NCBI GenBank assembly: GCA_028707175.1
Contig: JAQTUV010000004.1
Coordinates: 186,001 to 250,000, forward strand
Direction of reading: 5' to 3'
DNA from: Sideroxydans sp.
GTDB taxonomy: Bacteria > Pseudomonadota > Gammaproteobacteria > Burkholderiales > Gallionellaceae
DNA length: 64,000 bases
Part shown: positions 1 to 8,513 of the stretch, piece after piece
Layout: the number at the start of each line of letters is the position of its first letter
How positions within the stretch are numbered: position 1 is the stretch's first letter
Program-made: the position numbers and the translations under genes
Notes under the pieces: generated by a model
The model's input: the letters and a program-made list of their open reading frames with translations, nothing else
The model's database searches: none
Told to the model about the DNA's origin: nothing

Positions 1-2316
1 GCCACCTTGATGGCTTTGTTTGTCATTACGCTGACACATCGGCAACTGCAGGAAGACACGCATAACCATACCCAGCAACTGATCTCGCTGGCAGAAAGCA
101 CGGCGGTCTCTTCATCGGTGTGGGTCTCATCGAAGGATTACAGCGGACTACAAGAGATTGTCCTAAGCATCGCCCGCTATCCCAATTTGCGTTACATCAT
201 CGTGATGGATACCCGTGGCCAGATCGTGGCACACAATGATCCGAGCAAAATCGGACTGCATCTGACTGACCTGCCCATTCAAACAGGCCTGACGACATTG
301 AATCAAACGCCCAGCATGATCGACGTCATCAGTCCGATCAAATTCACAGGCAAGCACATCGGCTGGGTGCGTCTAGGGATAGACCGCAGACATTTTAATG
401 AGGTGGTTGCCGAGACCAGACAACAAGGATTCGTCTTTACTCTGATCGGTGTCTTACTCAGCATCATGATCGCTTCGCTGGTAGCAAACTATCTGACGCG
501 ACGTCTCGCTTCGATTCAACGTGTGGCTGACGGCGTGAATGCAGGGCAAGCGGATGCCCGCGTGTCGCTCCTAGGCAATGATGAAGCTGCCATCCTCGCC
601 CGACAGTTCAACGACATGCTGGATAGTTTGGCGCAACGTGACGCACAACTGCGTTCCTTCTACGAATTCGACATCGTCGGCTTGGCGATCACCTCGCCAG
701 AAAAAGGCTGGATACGCATCAATCAATGTCTATGCAACATGCTGGAATATTCCGAACAGGAGTTACGCGGCATGACGTGGGATGCCACAACCCACCCCGA
801 CGATCTTCCAGCCAGCCTAGAGCAATACAATAAATTGCTGGCGAACGAGATCAGTCTGTATAGCTTGGAAAAGCGCTTCATCAGCAAATCTGGCAAGGTC
901 ATTCCTGTATTGCTCGTGGCGCGTTGCATCCGCAAAGCGAACGGCGAGGTGGATTACGTAACCGCCATGTTCCAAGATATCTCTGCGCGTAAAGAGGCTG
1001 AAAAAGCCATTGAGACCTTGGCCTATTTCGACCCCCTGACCAAACTACCAAACCGTCGCTTATTCATGGACAGGCTACATACGGCCTTTCTGAACTCGAA
1101 TCGCAACAACCTCTATGGTGCGGTGCTGTTCATTGACATGGATAAGTTCAAAGTTCTCAACGACACCCTCGGCCACGATAGCGGCGACATGATGCTGATC
1201 CAAGTCGCACAGCGCATACAGGGATGCATACGCGAAGTTGATACCGTGGCGCGTTTCGGTGGGGATGAGTTCTTGGTGTTACTCGCAGACGTCGATGCCT
1301 CTACCGATAAAGCATCACAACGTGTAGCCACCGTGGCAGAGAAAATCCGCACTGCCTTGACCAAACCCTACAACCTAAAAGACCGGGAATACATCAGCTC
1401 GCCCAGCATCGGCATTGCTTTGTATCGAGGGCTGGAAAAGTCTGTAGATGATTTGCTCAAACACGCTGACATGGCGATGTACCAAGTGAAAGATTCAGGG
1501 CGTAATGCGGTTCGCTTCTTTGACCCCTCGATGCAATTGGCGGTCGAGACACGTGCCTCTCTGGAGTCAGACCTGCGCCAAGCCATCACTCACCATCAAT
1601 TGCAGTTGTACTACCAAATCCAAGTTGACCAAAAACATCGCCCTATCGGTGCGGAAGCGTTGTTACGTTGGAATCATCCTACGCGCGGGCTCGTACCCCC
1701 TGCTCAGTTCATCCCCGTCGCGGAGCAAAGCTCAGCAATCATTGAGATCGGTGACTGGGTAATGGAAACAGCCTGTCGGCAATTGGCAGCATGGGCTAAA
1801 GCAGATCACACCAACAATCTGATCATTGCGGTGAACGTCAGTGCGTTGCAGTTCAGTCAGCCTGATTTTGTGAGCAAGGTGGACAATCTGTTGCATACCA
1901 CGGGTATTGAGGCGTCTAAGCTGAAGTTAGAACTGACCGAAAGCGTGGTGCTCACCAATACCGCCGACGTGATCAACAAGATGTTTGCCCTGAAAGCATT
2001 GAATGTGAAGTTATCCATGGATGACTTCGGCACGGGTTATTCATCGCTGTCGTATTTGAAACAATTCCCACTCGACCAACTTAAGATCGACCAGAGTTTC
2101 GTGCGCGATATGACAACCGATCCGAACGATGCCGTGATGGTGCAGACCATCATCGACCTCGCCAAAAACTTCCGTTTGAGCGTCATTGCAGAAGGTGTTG
2201 AGACAGAGGAACAGCTATCGCTTTTGTTGCACCAAGGCTGCCTGACCTATCAGGGCTACCTATTTGGAAAACCCTTGCCGATAGCGCAATTTGAAGCGCT
2301 CCTCAAACATGATTGA
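1..2316 (+). CDS. Membrane diguanylate cyclase/phosphodiesterase (HAMP-PAS-GGDEF-EAL), 5' partial
   Basis: The frame is open to the left edge, so the start and probably the first membrane helix are missing; the first possible start here is TTG at 7. Residues below count from that TTG. A periplasmic sensor segment covers about 11-140, a membrane helix 141-164, HAMP about 165-215, PAS about 215-332, GGDEF about 333-505 and EAL about 515-769. The GGDEF signature is intact (GGDEF 418-422), and an RxxD inhibitory-site motif (REVD, 409-412) lies five residues before it. The EAL domain has EALLRW at 550-555 and the DDFGTGYSSLSYL loop. Both making and breaking c-di-GMP therefore look possible; which dominates cannot be told. 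It is followed after 24 bases by a response regulator and then a kinase on the same strand, which suggests one signalling operon. Confidence 0.93.
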   Translation, partial: ATLMALFVITLTHRQLQEDTHNHTQQLISLAESTAVSSSVWVSSKDYSGLQEIVLSIARYPNLRYIIVMDTRGQIVAHNDPSKIGLHLTDLPIQTGLTTLNQTPSMIDVISPIKFTGKHIGWVRLGIDRRHFNEVVAETRQQGFVFTLIGVLLSIMIASLVANYLTRRLASIQRVADGVNAGQADARVSLLGNDEAAILARQFNDMLDSLAQRDAQLRSFYEFDIVGLAITSPEKGWIRINQCLCNMLEYSEQELRGMTWDATTHPDDLPASLEQYNKLLANEISLYSLEKRFISKSGKVIPVLLVARCIRKANGEVDYVTAMFQDISARKEAEKAIETLAYFDPLTKLPNRRLFMDRLHTAFLNSNRNNLYGAVLFIDMDKFKVLNDTLGHDSGDMMLIQVAQRIQGCIREVDTVARFGGDEFLVLLADVDASTDKASQRVATVAEKIRTALTKPYNLKDREYISSPSIGIALYRGLEKSVDDLLKHADMAMYQVKDSGRNAVRFFDPSMQLAVETRASLESDLRQAITHHQLQLYYQIQVDQKHRPIGAEALLRWNHPTRGLVPPAQFIPVAEQSSAIIEIGDWVMETACRQLAAWAKADHTNNLIIAVNVSALQFSQPDFVSKVDNLLHTTGIEASKLKLELTESVVLTNTADVINKMFALKALNVKLSMDDFGTGYSSLSYLKQFPLDQLKIDQSFVRDMTTDPNDAVMVQTIIDLAKNFRLSVIAEGVETEEQLSLLLHQGCLTYQGYLFGKPLPIAQFEALLKHD

Positions 2317-2340
2317 ACGTAGGTGACTAAAGGAAGCGCA

Positions 2341-4020
2341 ATGCAAACTAAATCTGCGGCGAGTTCAATTACCAACATTCTCAGTGGCAACAAAAAAGTC
2401 GTTGAGAATGAATTCGTTGATTACGCAAAGCTGTCCGCGCTGGTCATCGATGACATCGGTGCGATGCGCCATGCGATCCGCTCGCAATTGCAATGGATGG
2501 GTATGAATCTCATCAAATGTGTGGCAAGCGCAGAAGAGGCCTTGCACCAACTTCAGGTGAGTCAGTTCGATATCATCTTGTGTGACTACAACCTCAACAA
2601 AACGAGTTCCGGCCAACACTTTCTCGAATATCTGCGCGCCGAAAATCTGCTGAGCTCAAAGACGCTTTTCATCATGATGACTGCCGAGGCGGAATACGCT
2701 TATGTCGCCAATGCTGTGGAATACAGTCCCGATGACTACATTCTGAAACCCTGCCCAGAGGTGAAACTGCGTGCTCGCTTGGAGCGCTTACTTGATCGCC
2801 GCAACTTCCTCCGGCCTGCGCTGAATGCGCTAGATGAAAAGAATTACGAAATAGTCATCAGCGAATGTGACCGACTGATCAAGTTGGTATCAAACGAACG
2901 CTGGATATTGGCCGCCTTAAGATTAAAAGCCGAAGCACAACTGAAACTAGGCGACACAGGGAATCTGCTCAAGACCTATCACTTGGCGCAAAGCATCAGC
3001 AACAGCACGCCTTGGGTCAAGATCGGTATCGCGCGCGCCTATCTATTCATCGAAAACTTAGAAGCAGCCGAACAAGCGGCTCAGGAGATTCTCGAAAGCA
3101 ATCCCAACTACGTCGCCGCTTATGAGTTGATGTCGGACATCAAGCGGATTCAGCAAGATGAGGAAAGCGCGTATCAGTTGACCGTAAAAACTTCGGAAAT
3201 ATTACCCAGCACCAAACGCTTCCGCACTGCTTCTGAATCAGCATTCCTGCTCGGAAAATTCGATGAGGCGAAAAAATATTCTGAATCGGCAATCAAACTT
3301 TCAAATGGCTCGTTGACGGAACGTCCGGATGATTATTTGTCGCTGGCGCTGATTCAAAACGATATGGGCGACTCCAAAGGCGCCATCACCACCTTAGAGA
3401 AGAATGCTCGAAAGTACGAAGAGAAAGGCGCGTTTGGCATCTCCAAAAATGCGTTGCTAGCGCAAGCGTATTTCGATGATGGCGATGAAAAAACTGCCCA
3501 AAAATTGTTAGACCGCGCACAACGACTGATCACAGAGAAAAGCGGTAGCGATGCAATGACGATGATCGGCAAGGCCGCGTTCAAACTTGGGGACGAAATA
3601 CTGGGCCTGAAGATGATGACCAATGCGGTGCAGTCCAGTGGCAATGAGCGGCAGCGAATATCACGACATGTGACCAAATCAATGATCGACACGGGCCAAA
3701 AAGATAAGGTGGCGGATGTGTTGGATGCAGGGCAACGGCGCATCTTGGCACTCATTGAAGAAGCACAAAAAGCCATGCGTGCCGCACAGTTCGACGATGC
3801 CTTCCAAAAGATTTTCGATGCACTGGCGATCCATAGCGAGAACATCGAAGCCTTGTTGGCCGCCGCACAGCTTCACCTGTTGTGGCTGAAACAAAAAGGC
3901 ATGGATAAGGATGTAGAGGAACGCGCAAAAGGCTATCTAGCCACACTCGATAGACTCGTCCCACAGAATGAAAAGGTGATGGGTTTCTATCGTTTCTACA
4001 GCCAACTGACGGGGGCATGA
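2341..4020 (+). CDS. Response regulator with C-terminal TPR repeats
   Basis: A 559-aa cytoplasmic protein. The receiver domain comprises about residues 25-150, with the acidic pair in LVIDD, the phospho-acceptor Asp in ILCDYNL and the conserved Lys in YILKPC. The rest (about 165-555) is helical with TPR-like repeats, which points to protein-protein output rather than DNA binding. I chose ATG 2341 because AAGGAAG precedes it at a good distance; GTG 2323 in the same frame would put that motif inside the gene. The stop overlaps the next gene's start (ATGA at 4017), so the two are likely translationally coupled and the downstream kinase may be its partner. The partner of the TPR part is unknown. 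Confidence 0.88.
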   Translation: MQTKSAASSITNILSGNKKVVENEFVDYAKLSALVIDDIGAMRHAIRSQLQWMGMNLIKCVASAEEALHQLQVSQFDIILCDYNLNKTSSGQHFLEYLRAENLLSSKTLFIMMTAEAEYAYVANAVEYSPDDYILKPCPEVKLRARLERLLDRRNFLRPALNALDEKNYEIVISECDRLIKLVSNERWILAALRLKAEAQLKLGDTGNLLKTYHLAQSISNSTPWVKIGIARAYLFIENLEAAEQAAQEILESNPNYVAAYELMSDIKRIQQDEESAYQLTVKTSEILPSTKRFRTASESAFLLGKFDEAKKYSESAIKLSNGSLTERPDDYLSLALIQNDMGDSKGAITTLEKNARKYEEKGAFGISKNALLAQAYFDDGDEKTAQKLLDRAQRLITEKSGSDAMTMIGKAAFKLGDEILGLKMMTNAVQSSGNERQRISRHVTKSMIDTGQKDKVADVLDAGQRRILALIEEAQKAMRAAQFDDAFQKIFDALAIHSENIEALLAAAQLHLLWLKQKGMDKDVEERAKGYLATLDRLVPQNEKVMGFYRFYSQLTGA

Positions 4021-4694
4021 TGCAAAAATCAATCGCAGCACTGGTGATTCACGACATCAAAAATTCTTTGGCGCTACTCGAAGCTGATCTGGAACAACTC
4101 AACCATCACGCCGATGCGCCCATCGAAGCGCGCAAAGCCTACCAACGTTGCGTGGAACTGAAAGAACGCCTGATCAGTTTCCTCACACTCTATAAGCATG
4201 AACACGGTGGATTACAAACCAATATCACCGAGTTGGACTTGGTGGAGTTCTTGGAAGATTTAATCTCTACCAGCCAATCTACCTCGCTCCATTTGAGACA
4301 TGGACATAAGACATCCGTACATCTAGACGAGAGCAAGATTCGTATCGCGCCCGATGTGCGGCACAAAGGCATCGCCGCCTTTGATGAATATTTACTCGAT
4401 ATGGCGCTTGAATCCGCGCTCAACAATGCAGTGCGTTATGCCGCCAACTCGGTAACGTTGTGGTTTGAGCAAGATGCCGACAAAGTGACTTTCTATGTTC
4501 TGGATGATGGCCCAGGCCTGAACCATCCCGGCAGCCTTAATCATCAAACACCCTCAGGAAATGCCACTGGCGTCGGGCTGATTTTGTGTGAAACAGTGGC
4601 CGAGGTGCATGGCGGCGGGAAGGTTACATTAACTGATGCGACAGGCGGCGGTGCTCTGTTCTCGCTACAACTACACACAAGCAAACAAGCCTAA
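4017..4694 (+). CDS. Small soluble sensor histidine kinase
   Basis: A 225-aa protein with no membrane segment and no recognisable sensory domain. The N-terminus carries an H-box-like VIHDIKNSLALLE (His near residue 12), followed by a helical dimerisation region. The C-terminal HATPase_c domain shows an N box (ESALNNAVRYA), G1 (DDGPGL) and G2 (GVGLIL). It overlaps the TPR response regulator by four bases, and the pair probably forms a two-component system reading a cytoplasmic or partner-borne signal. Its 3' end converges with the nrsF-like gene 12 bases away, with no obvious terminator between. Confidence 0.85.
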   Translation: MMQKSIAALVIHDIKNSLALLEADLEQLNHHADAPIEARKAYQRCVELKERLISFLTLYKHEHGGLQTNITELDLVEFLEDLISTSQSTSLHLRHGHKTSVHLDESKIRIAPDVRHKGIAAFDEYLLDMALESALNNAVRYAANSVTLWFEQDADKVTFYVLDDGPGLNHPGSLNHQTPSGNATGVGLILCETVAEVHGGGKVTLTDATGGGALFSLQLHTSKQA

Positions 4695-4706
4695 CAGGGA
4701 AGCGGC

Positions 4707-5342
4707 TCACCACTTCAAAAGCAGCTTTCCTAACCATAGCCCAAGCAATCCAAAACCGATCATCGGCAGATAGTGCCATTGCAGCACGTGCGAAATTGAG
4801 TCGTTATTTTCTTGCAAGCGCAGCCACAACGCGCCAATGCTAAAGGCATGCAACAAACCAATGCTGCCCGCCCATTGGTAATGGGTACTGGCAAGTTTGC
4901 GCATGAAATACAGCATCCACACACCGGGCAAAATTGCAGCGGCAATAATCGCCAGCGTGCATTCAACGCCGTGAACTGGTAAAGGCGCAGGCGGCATATC
5001 CGCACGCCACGCCATGAATAACGCAAAAGCAAATACGCCAAAAATCGCCAGCGGCACCCACGCCACACGGCGCATCTGAAACAGATCAGGGTAGGACAAC
5101 AAAGCTGCACTCACCGTAGTCGTCACCAACAATGCAAGCAACAGCGCAACCTCGACAGCGAACCACGGATGCTGGAAGGCAACAGCCAGTTCGTTGCGCA
5201 CACCTTTAAACATGAGCAACACCAGCAAATAAATAATTGCCAGCGCAATCCATTTCAAACTGAGCGCGAACGGGTGCGAAGCAGGTTTTACCGCGCCACC
5301 TTCTTGCGCCAACTGACCGATTAAACTTTCTATATCTTTCAC
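4707..5342 (-). CDS. nrsF: NrsF-type (DUF1109) membrane anti-sigma factor
   Basis: A 211-aa integral membrane protein with six predicted hydrophobic helices after a short cytoplasmic N-terminus (MKDIESLIGQLAQEG). This is the topology and N-terminal pattern of the NrsF/DUF1109 family, which in Caulobacter holds the ECF sigma factor SigF inactive at the inner membrane. Its start overlaps the end of the sigma gene (ATGA arrangement at 5339-5342), the usual sigma/anti-sigma coupling. Two periplasmic-side cysteines, described as important for metal sensing in the Caulobacter protein, are not evident here; the visible Cys is in GVECTLAII. The trigger may therefore differ. Confidence 0.82.
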   Translation of the reverse strand: MKDIESLIGQLAQEGGAVKPASHPFALSLKWIALAIIYLLVLLMFKGVRNELAVAFQHPWFAVEVALLLALLVTTTVSAALLSYPDLFQMRRVAWVPLAIFGVFAFALFMAWRADMPPAPLPVHGVECTLAIIAAAILPGVWMLYFMRKLASTHYQWAGSIGLLHAFSIGALWLRLQENNDSISHVLQWHYLPMIGFGLLGLWLGKLLLKW

Positions 5343-5881
5343 GTTTCCTCCAGCCTCTGTCTCAACAACTTATAAGCGCGATGCGCCGCAACTTTTACCG
5401 CTGATTCATTCATACCCAACTTAGCCGCCACTTCTTTGGCTGTGTAGCCTTCCTGATGGATGAGTTGCAAGATGGCAGCCTGCTTCTCAGGGAGTTTTGC
5501 GATTTCCCCACTAATAGATTCGTATGAGATGCCAGTTTCGGTTACATCTTCATGCAAATCATTTTCCAGATCGGCGATATCCATCGCTTGTTTGAGCTGA
5601 TCTGCGTAGTGGGTGCGCAGGTAATCCTGCAAACGAAATTTAGCAATGGCGTACACCCAAGGCGTAAAAGGACGCTGACCATCATAGGTGTGGCGCGCCT
5701 TGTGGATGGAAACGAGAATCTCTTGCAGCACATCATCCACATCGTTCGCAAACAGCAGGCGTTTAGAAAGAAACGGGCGCAGCAACTGCGCCGTGGCGTG
5801 TAACACCTTGGCATAAGCGGCCTGATCACCCGCCAGCGCTTGCTGCATCAACGCTTCAAGATTGTCACTCTGCACTGTCAC
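5339..5881 (-). CDS. ECF sigma factor, SigF-like, divergent from bufferin operon
   Basis: A 180-aa sigma-70 family protein of the ECF type. Region 2 includes DVDDVLQEILVSIHKARHTYD and RPFTPWVYAIAKFRLQDYLR. Region 4 includes LPEKQAAILQLIHQEGYTAKEVAAKLG and a helix-turn-helix with MNESAVKVAAHRAYKLLR. I start it at GTG 5881 because a purine-rich TGGAGCAAGA lies directly before it and homology begins here; the frame stays open to 6064, but that part has no sigma-like sequence and covers the bidirectional promoter region. It is coupled to the NrsF-like anti-sigma gene. The adjacent promoter at 6001-6027 is the likely target, placing this sigma factor in charge of the bufferin genes. Confidence 0.87.
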   Translation of the reverse strand: MTVQSDNLEALMQQALAGDQAAYAKVLHATAQLLRPFLSKRLLFANDVDDVLQEILVSIHKARHTYDGQRPFTPWVYAIAKFRLQDYLRTHYADQLKQAMDIADLENDLHEDVTETGISYESISGEIAKLPEKQAAILQLIHQEGYTAKEVAAKLGMNESAVKVAAHRAYKLLRQRLEET

Positions 5882-6000
5882 TCTTGCTCCACTTGGTTTG
5901 TCATCCAGCCTGTATAGAACGAACCTCACTGGGCACACATCATAACTTCCCACTCGCCCGACTAAGGCCATCTGCCTGAATAAATATTTTTTCGCTCCCC

Positions 6001-6027
6001 TGTAACCTTTTTTTAGCTTGTAGCGAA
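6001..6027 (+). promoter_or_regulatory. SigF-type ECF promoter of the bufferin operon
   Basis: GTAACC at 6002-6007 and CGAA at 6024-6027 are separated by exactly 16 bases, matching the GTAACC-N16-CGAA promoter reported for Caulobacter SigF. It points at the precursor gene starting at 6088 and lies between the sigma gene and the operon. Transcription would start near 6034, giving a leader of about 50 bases with AAGGAGAA as ribosome binding site at 6074-6081. Confidence 0.75.
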
Positions 6028-6087
6028 TCAAGGGGTGCAAGGGCGATTCACGTCCTAGCATCAATCAACCACTCAAGGAGAATCACC

Positions 6088-6372
6088 ATGAAAAATCAAC
6101 AAGTGTTGTCACTCGCAATCGGTAGTCTGTTGGCGTTGGGTTTGGTCGGCAATGCGGCTGCGGCTGATACCAAGATGGAAAAATGTTATGGCGTTGCAAA
6201 AGCGGGAGCGAATGATTGCGGTAGCAAAAAAGCTGGCCATGCGTGTGCAGGCCACGCCACGATGAATAACGACAAGCATGACTTCGTTGCGTTGCCCAAG
6301 GGTACGTGCGACAAAATCGCTGGCGGCAGCACCACCGAAAGCGATGACATGATGATGAAGAAAGGCATGTGA
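6088..6372 (+). CDS. bufA1: Bufferin-type RiPP precursor (DUF2282)
   Basis: A 94-aa precursor with a Sec signal peptide (hydrophobic residues 6-20, cleavage after about AAA 26) and four cysteines at 33, 44, 53 and 74. The EKCYGVAKAGANDC segment is the hallmark of DUF2282 proteins, now known as class-1 bufferins. In Caulobacter these are modified by an MNIO enzyme that turns Cys into thiooxazole-type heterocycles, exported to the periplasm, and sequester copper. A His/Met/Asp-rich tail (DDMMMKKGM) could add metal ligands. It is the first gene behind the SigF-type promoter and overlaps the modification-enzyme gene by four bases (ATGA at 6369). Modification and metal binding here are inferred from the family. 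Confidence 0.88.
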   Translation: MKNQQVLSLAIGSLLALGLVGNAAAADTKMEKCYGVAKAGANDCGSKKAGHACAGHATMNNDKHDFVALPKGTCDKIAGGSTTESDDMMMKKGM

Positions 6373-7208
6373 TGTATCCGCCCGCAACTTCTGTTTTGCC
6401 TTGTTCTGCCGGGATCGGGTTGCGGGCACCTCATTATCGTGAGGTGTTAGGCACGCTCCCCAAGTTGGGCTGGGTAGAAGCGCATAGCGAAAATTTCTTT
6501 GGTGGCGGCGCACCTCTGCACACCTTGCTTGCCGTACGTCAACATTACGCCGTGAGTTTGCATGGCGTGGGCATGGGTCTCGCCTCCCCTGATCCGCTCA
6601 ATGAAGACCACCTTGCTGCACTCAAACAATTATGCGACGTGGTACAACCCGCGCGTGTCTCTGAGCATCTGTGCTGGAACACGGTGAATGGTGATGTCAT
6701 CAATGACCTGCTGCCTTTCCCGCATACCCATGCTGCTTTGGCACATGTAGCCAGCCGCATCGATCATGTGCAAGCGGTGTTGGGACGACAGTTGCTGGTG
6801 GAGAACCTATCGAGTTATCTGAGTTTTACCTCCAGCGAGATGAGCGAAGGCGAGTTCCTCGCCGAGTTGGTGCGGCGCACCGGCTGCGGCATCTTGTTCG
6901 ATGTGGAGAATTTGTATGTGAACGTACGCAACCTCGGCGTGGATGAGGATGAGTTCATCCGCGCCATCCCGGCACACGCGGTGGGTGAATATCACTTGGC
7001 GGGCTTCAGTGTGCGCGATGGCTGCCTGGTGGATACGCACGATCATCCGGTGTACGACGCGGTGTGGACGTTGTACGAAAAAGTCTTGCGCCACATCGGC
7101 CCGCGCCCAACTTTAATTGAATGGGATGGCAACATCCCCGCCTTACCCGTGCTGATGGCCGAGGCAGACAAAGCGCAACAGCGCATGGAGGCATGCTGTG
7201 TACTCTGA
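6369..7208 (+). CDS. bufB1: MNIO-family (DUF692) bufferin-modifying enzyme
   Basis: A 279-aa TIM-barrel protein of the multinuclear non-haem iron oxidase family. Recognisable pieces are GIGLRAPHY near residue 17, VEAHSENFF, SLHGVGMGL, VSEHLCW, LLVENLSSYL and EYHLAGF, with several His/Glu/Asp likely to hold the iron ions. Family members oxidise Cys in a RiPP precursor, and the substrate should be the protein encoded just upstream, which it overlaps. One stretch differs from the usual family pattern: the motif normally read as D-[IV]-N-N is FDVEN here. The bufC-like partner follows; its in-frame region opens at 7198, inside the end of this gene. Confidence 0.88.
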   Translation: MMYPPATSVLPCSAGIGLRAPHYREVLGTLPKLGWVEAHSENFFGGGAPLHTLLAVRQHYAVSLHGVGMGLASPDPLNEDHLAALKQLCDVVQPARVSEHLCWNTVNGDVINDLLPFPHTHAALAHVASRIDHVQAVLGRQLLVENLSSYLSFTSSEMSEGEFLAELVRRTGCGILFDVENLYVNVRNLGVDEDEFIRAIPAHAVGEYHLAGFSVRDGCLVDTHDHPVYDAVWTLYEKVLRHIGPRPTLIEWDGNIPALPVLMAEADKAQQRMEACCVL

Positions 7209-7225
7209 TAGTTCATTAGAACCTA

Positions 7226-7252
7226 ACCAGTCCCTTCCCCTGCAAGGGCGAG
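7226..7252. repeat. Short family-A palindrome at the bufB/bufC junction
   Basis: TCCCTTCCCCTGCAAGGGCGAGGA resembles one arm of the CCCTCTCCCGC..GCGGGAGAGGG palindromes found elsewhere in the window. It lies in the short region between the bufB stop and the likely bufC start. Confidence 0.45.
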
Positions 7253-7284
7253 GAAATGTCGTGGTGCTAAATAGCAAATTTAAG

Positions 7285-8058
7285 ATGAATGCACTACATG
7301 ACGAGCTCGCCGAGTTTTCGCACGCCATCATCAAAGGCGTCCCCTCTTCGTTGGGGTTCGTTGCATCACCTCATTACTCAGCCGACATCGGCCTTGAGGT
7401 CTATAGCAACAACTATCGCGGCAATCTGCAAGATGCGTTAGCGGGCGCATATCCTGTTATCGAGCAATTAGTAGGCGCAGATTTTTTTCGTCAGCTAGCG
7501 CGAGGTTTCATCTCTCTGCATGGCTCATGCAGCGCCAGCCTTTTCGACTATGGTGCGGAGCTTGGTGATTTCTTAGAACACGATGAGCCTGCGCGCGCTC
7601 TGCCCTATCTGCCCGATGTGGCAAAGCTAGAATGGGCTTGCCATCGCGCCTATTTCGCCACGGATGTTGAGCCTCTAAATTTGGCGCGGCTATCTCAAGT
7701 CTCTGCTGATGAGTACGCGAATATTTTTCTGAAGGTACATCCCGCTTGTTACATCGTTCGCTCACCATTTCCCATCGTCGCACTTTGGCAAGCGCACCAG
7801 CCCCAAGGATCATTTGAAATCAACTTGGCGAGTGGCGGAGAAATTGCGCTGATTAGCCGCCAACGTGATGTCGTCAATGTGCGCGAGATAACCCCTGACG
7901 AAGCGTATTGGCTAAGGGCTGTCATACACGGCAAAAATTTAGGAATGGCCACCGTTTCCACACTAGAAACATTCCCCACATTTGATTTACAAAACACTTT
8001 ATTGCTGTTTGCCTCACTCGGTATTTGGACTGACTTCACGTTAGGTGAAACATCATGA
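7285..8058 (+). CDS. bufC1: DUF2063-type bufferin partner protein
   Basis: A 257-aa soluble protein beginning with the DUF2063 N-terminal domain (MNALHDELAEFSHAIIKG) and carrying GLEVYSNNYRGNLQDALAGAYP, the typical DUF2063 core; a C-terminal domain covers about 150-250. In bufferin systems this BufC protein accompanies the MNIO enzyme and is thought to recognise or deliver the precursor. The start is uncertain. ATG 7285 matches where family homology begins but has a weak ribosome site; GTG 7261 has GAGGAAA before it; GTG 7198 would overlap bufB. The upstream stretch contains a family-A repeat, which may have remodelled the 5' end. The stop overlaps the DoxX gene (ATGA at 8055). Confidence 0.82.
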   Translation: MNALHDELAEFSHAIIKGVPSSLGFVASPHYSADIGLEVYSNNYRGNLQDALAGAYPVIEQLVGADFFRQLARGFISLHGSCSASLFDYGAELGDFLEHDEPARALPYLPDVAKLEWACHRAYFATDVEPLNLARLSQVSADEYANIFLKVHPACYIVRSPFPIVALWQAHQPQGSFEINLASGGEIALISRQRDVVNVREITPDEAYWLRAVIHGKNLGMATVSTLETFPTFDLQNTLLLFASLGIWTDFTLGETS

Positions 8059-8513
8059 ATAAGCTGAAACGCACTATTCGCTTTTACTACCATGCCGCAC
8101 GCTGGCCTGAGTATCTTGCGCCCTTGCTCGACTTGGGTATTCGCCTCTTGTTGGCCGATGCATTTTTCAAGTCTGGCCTGACGAAAATTAAAAACTGGGA
8201 CAGCACCTTGTTCTTGTTCAGCGATGTGTACCAAGTGCCGCTGCTGAATTCTGAATTGGCCGCCTATCTTGCGACAGGTGCCGAACTGGGTTTGTCAGTG
8301 CTGCTCGTGTTCGGCCTGTTCACACGCTTCGCCGCTGCGGGATTGTTCATCCTCAATGGTGTGGCGGTCATCTCCTATTACAGTGAATTGAGTGACGCAG
8401 GGCTTAACCAACATCTGACATGGGGCATATTGCTGGCGGTGATATTGCTCATCAGTCGTAGTCGTTGGGCGCTAGACTCACTACTTGAAAATCGTATAAA
8501 GGATTTGAAATGA
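8055..8513 (+). CDS. DoxX-family membrane protein
   Basis: A 152-aa protein with about four membrane helices. The DoxX start region (LLDLGIRLLLADAFFKSGLTKI) and the GAELGLSVLLVFGLFTRFAAAGL segment are characteristic. DoxX proteins are common last members of bufferin operons, where their role is not established; links to redox or quinone chemistry have been proposed. It overlaps the genes on both sides by four bases (8055 and 8510), so all members are probably made from one transcript. Confidence 0.85.
   Translation: MNKLKRTIRFYYHAARWPEYLAPLLDLGIRLLLADAFFKSGLTKIKNWDSTLFLFSDVYQVPLLNSELAAYLATGAELGLSVLLVFGLFTRFAAAGLFILNGVAVISYYSELSDAGLNQHLTWGILLAVILLISRSRWALDSLLENRIKDLK

Noticed and set aside
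5882-6064. N-terminal extension of the ECF sigma factor
   Set aside because: It has no sigma-like sequence and would cover the intergenic promoter region; GTG 5881 has a ribosome site.
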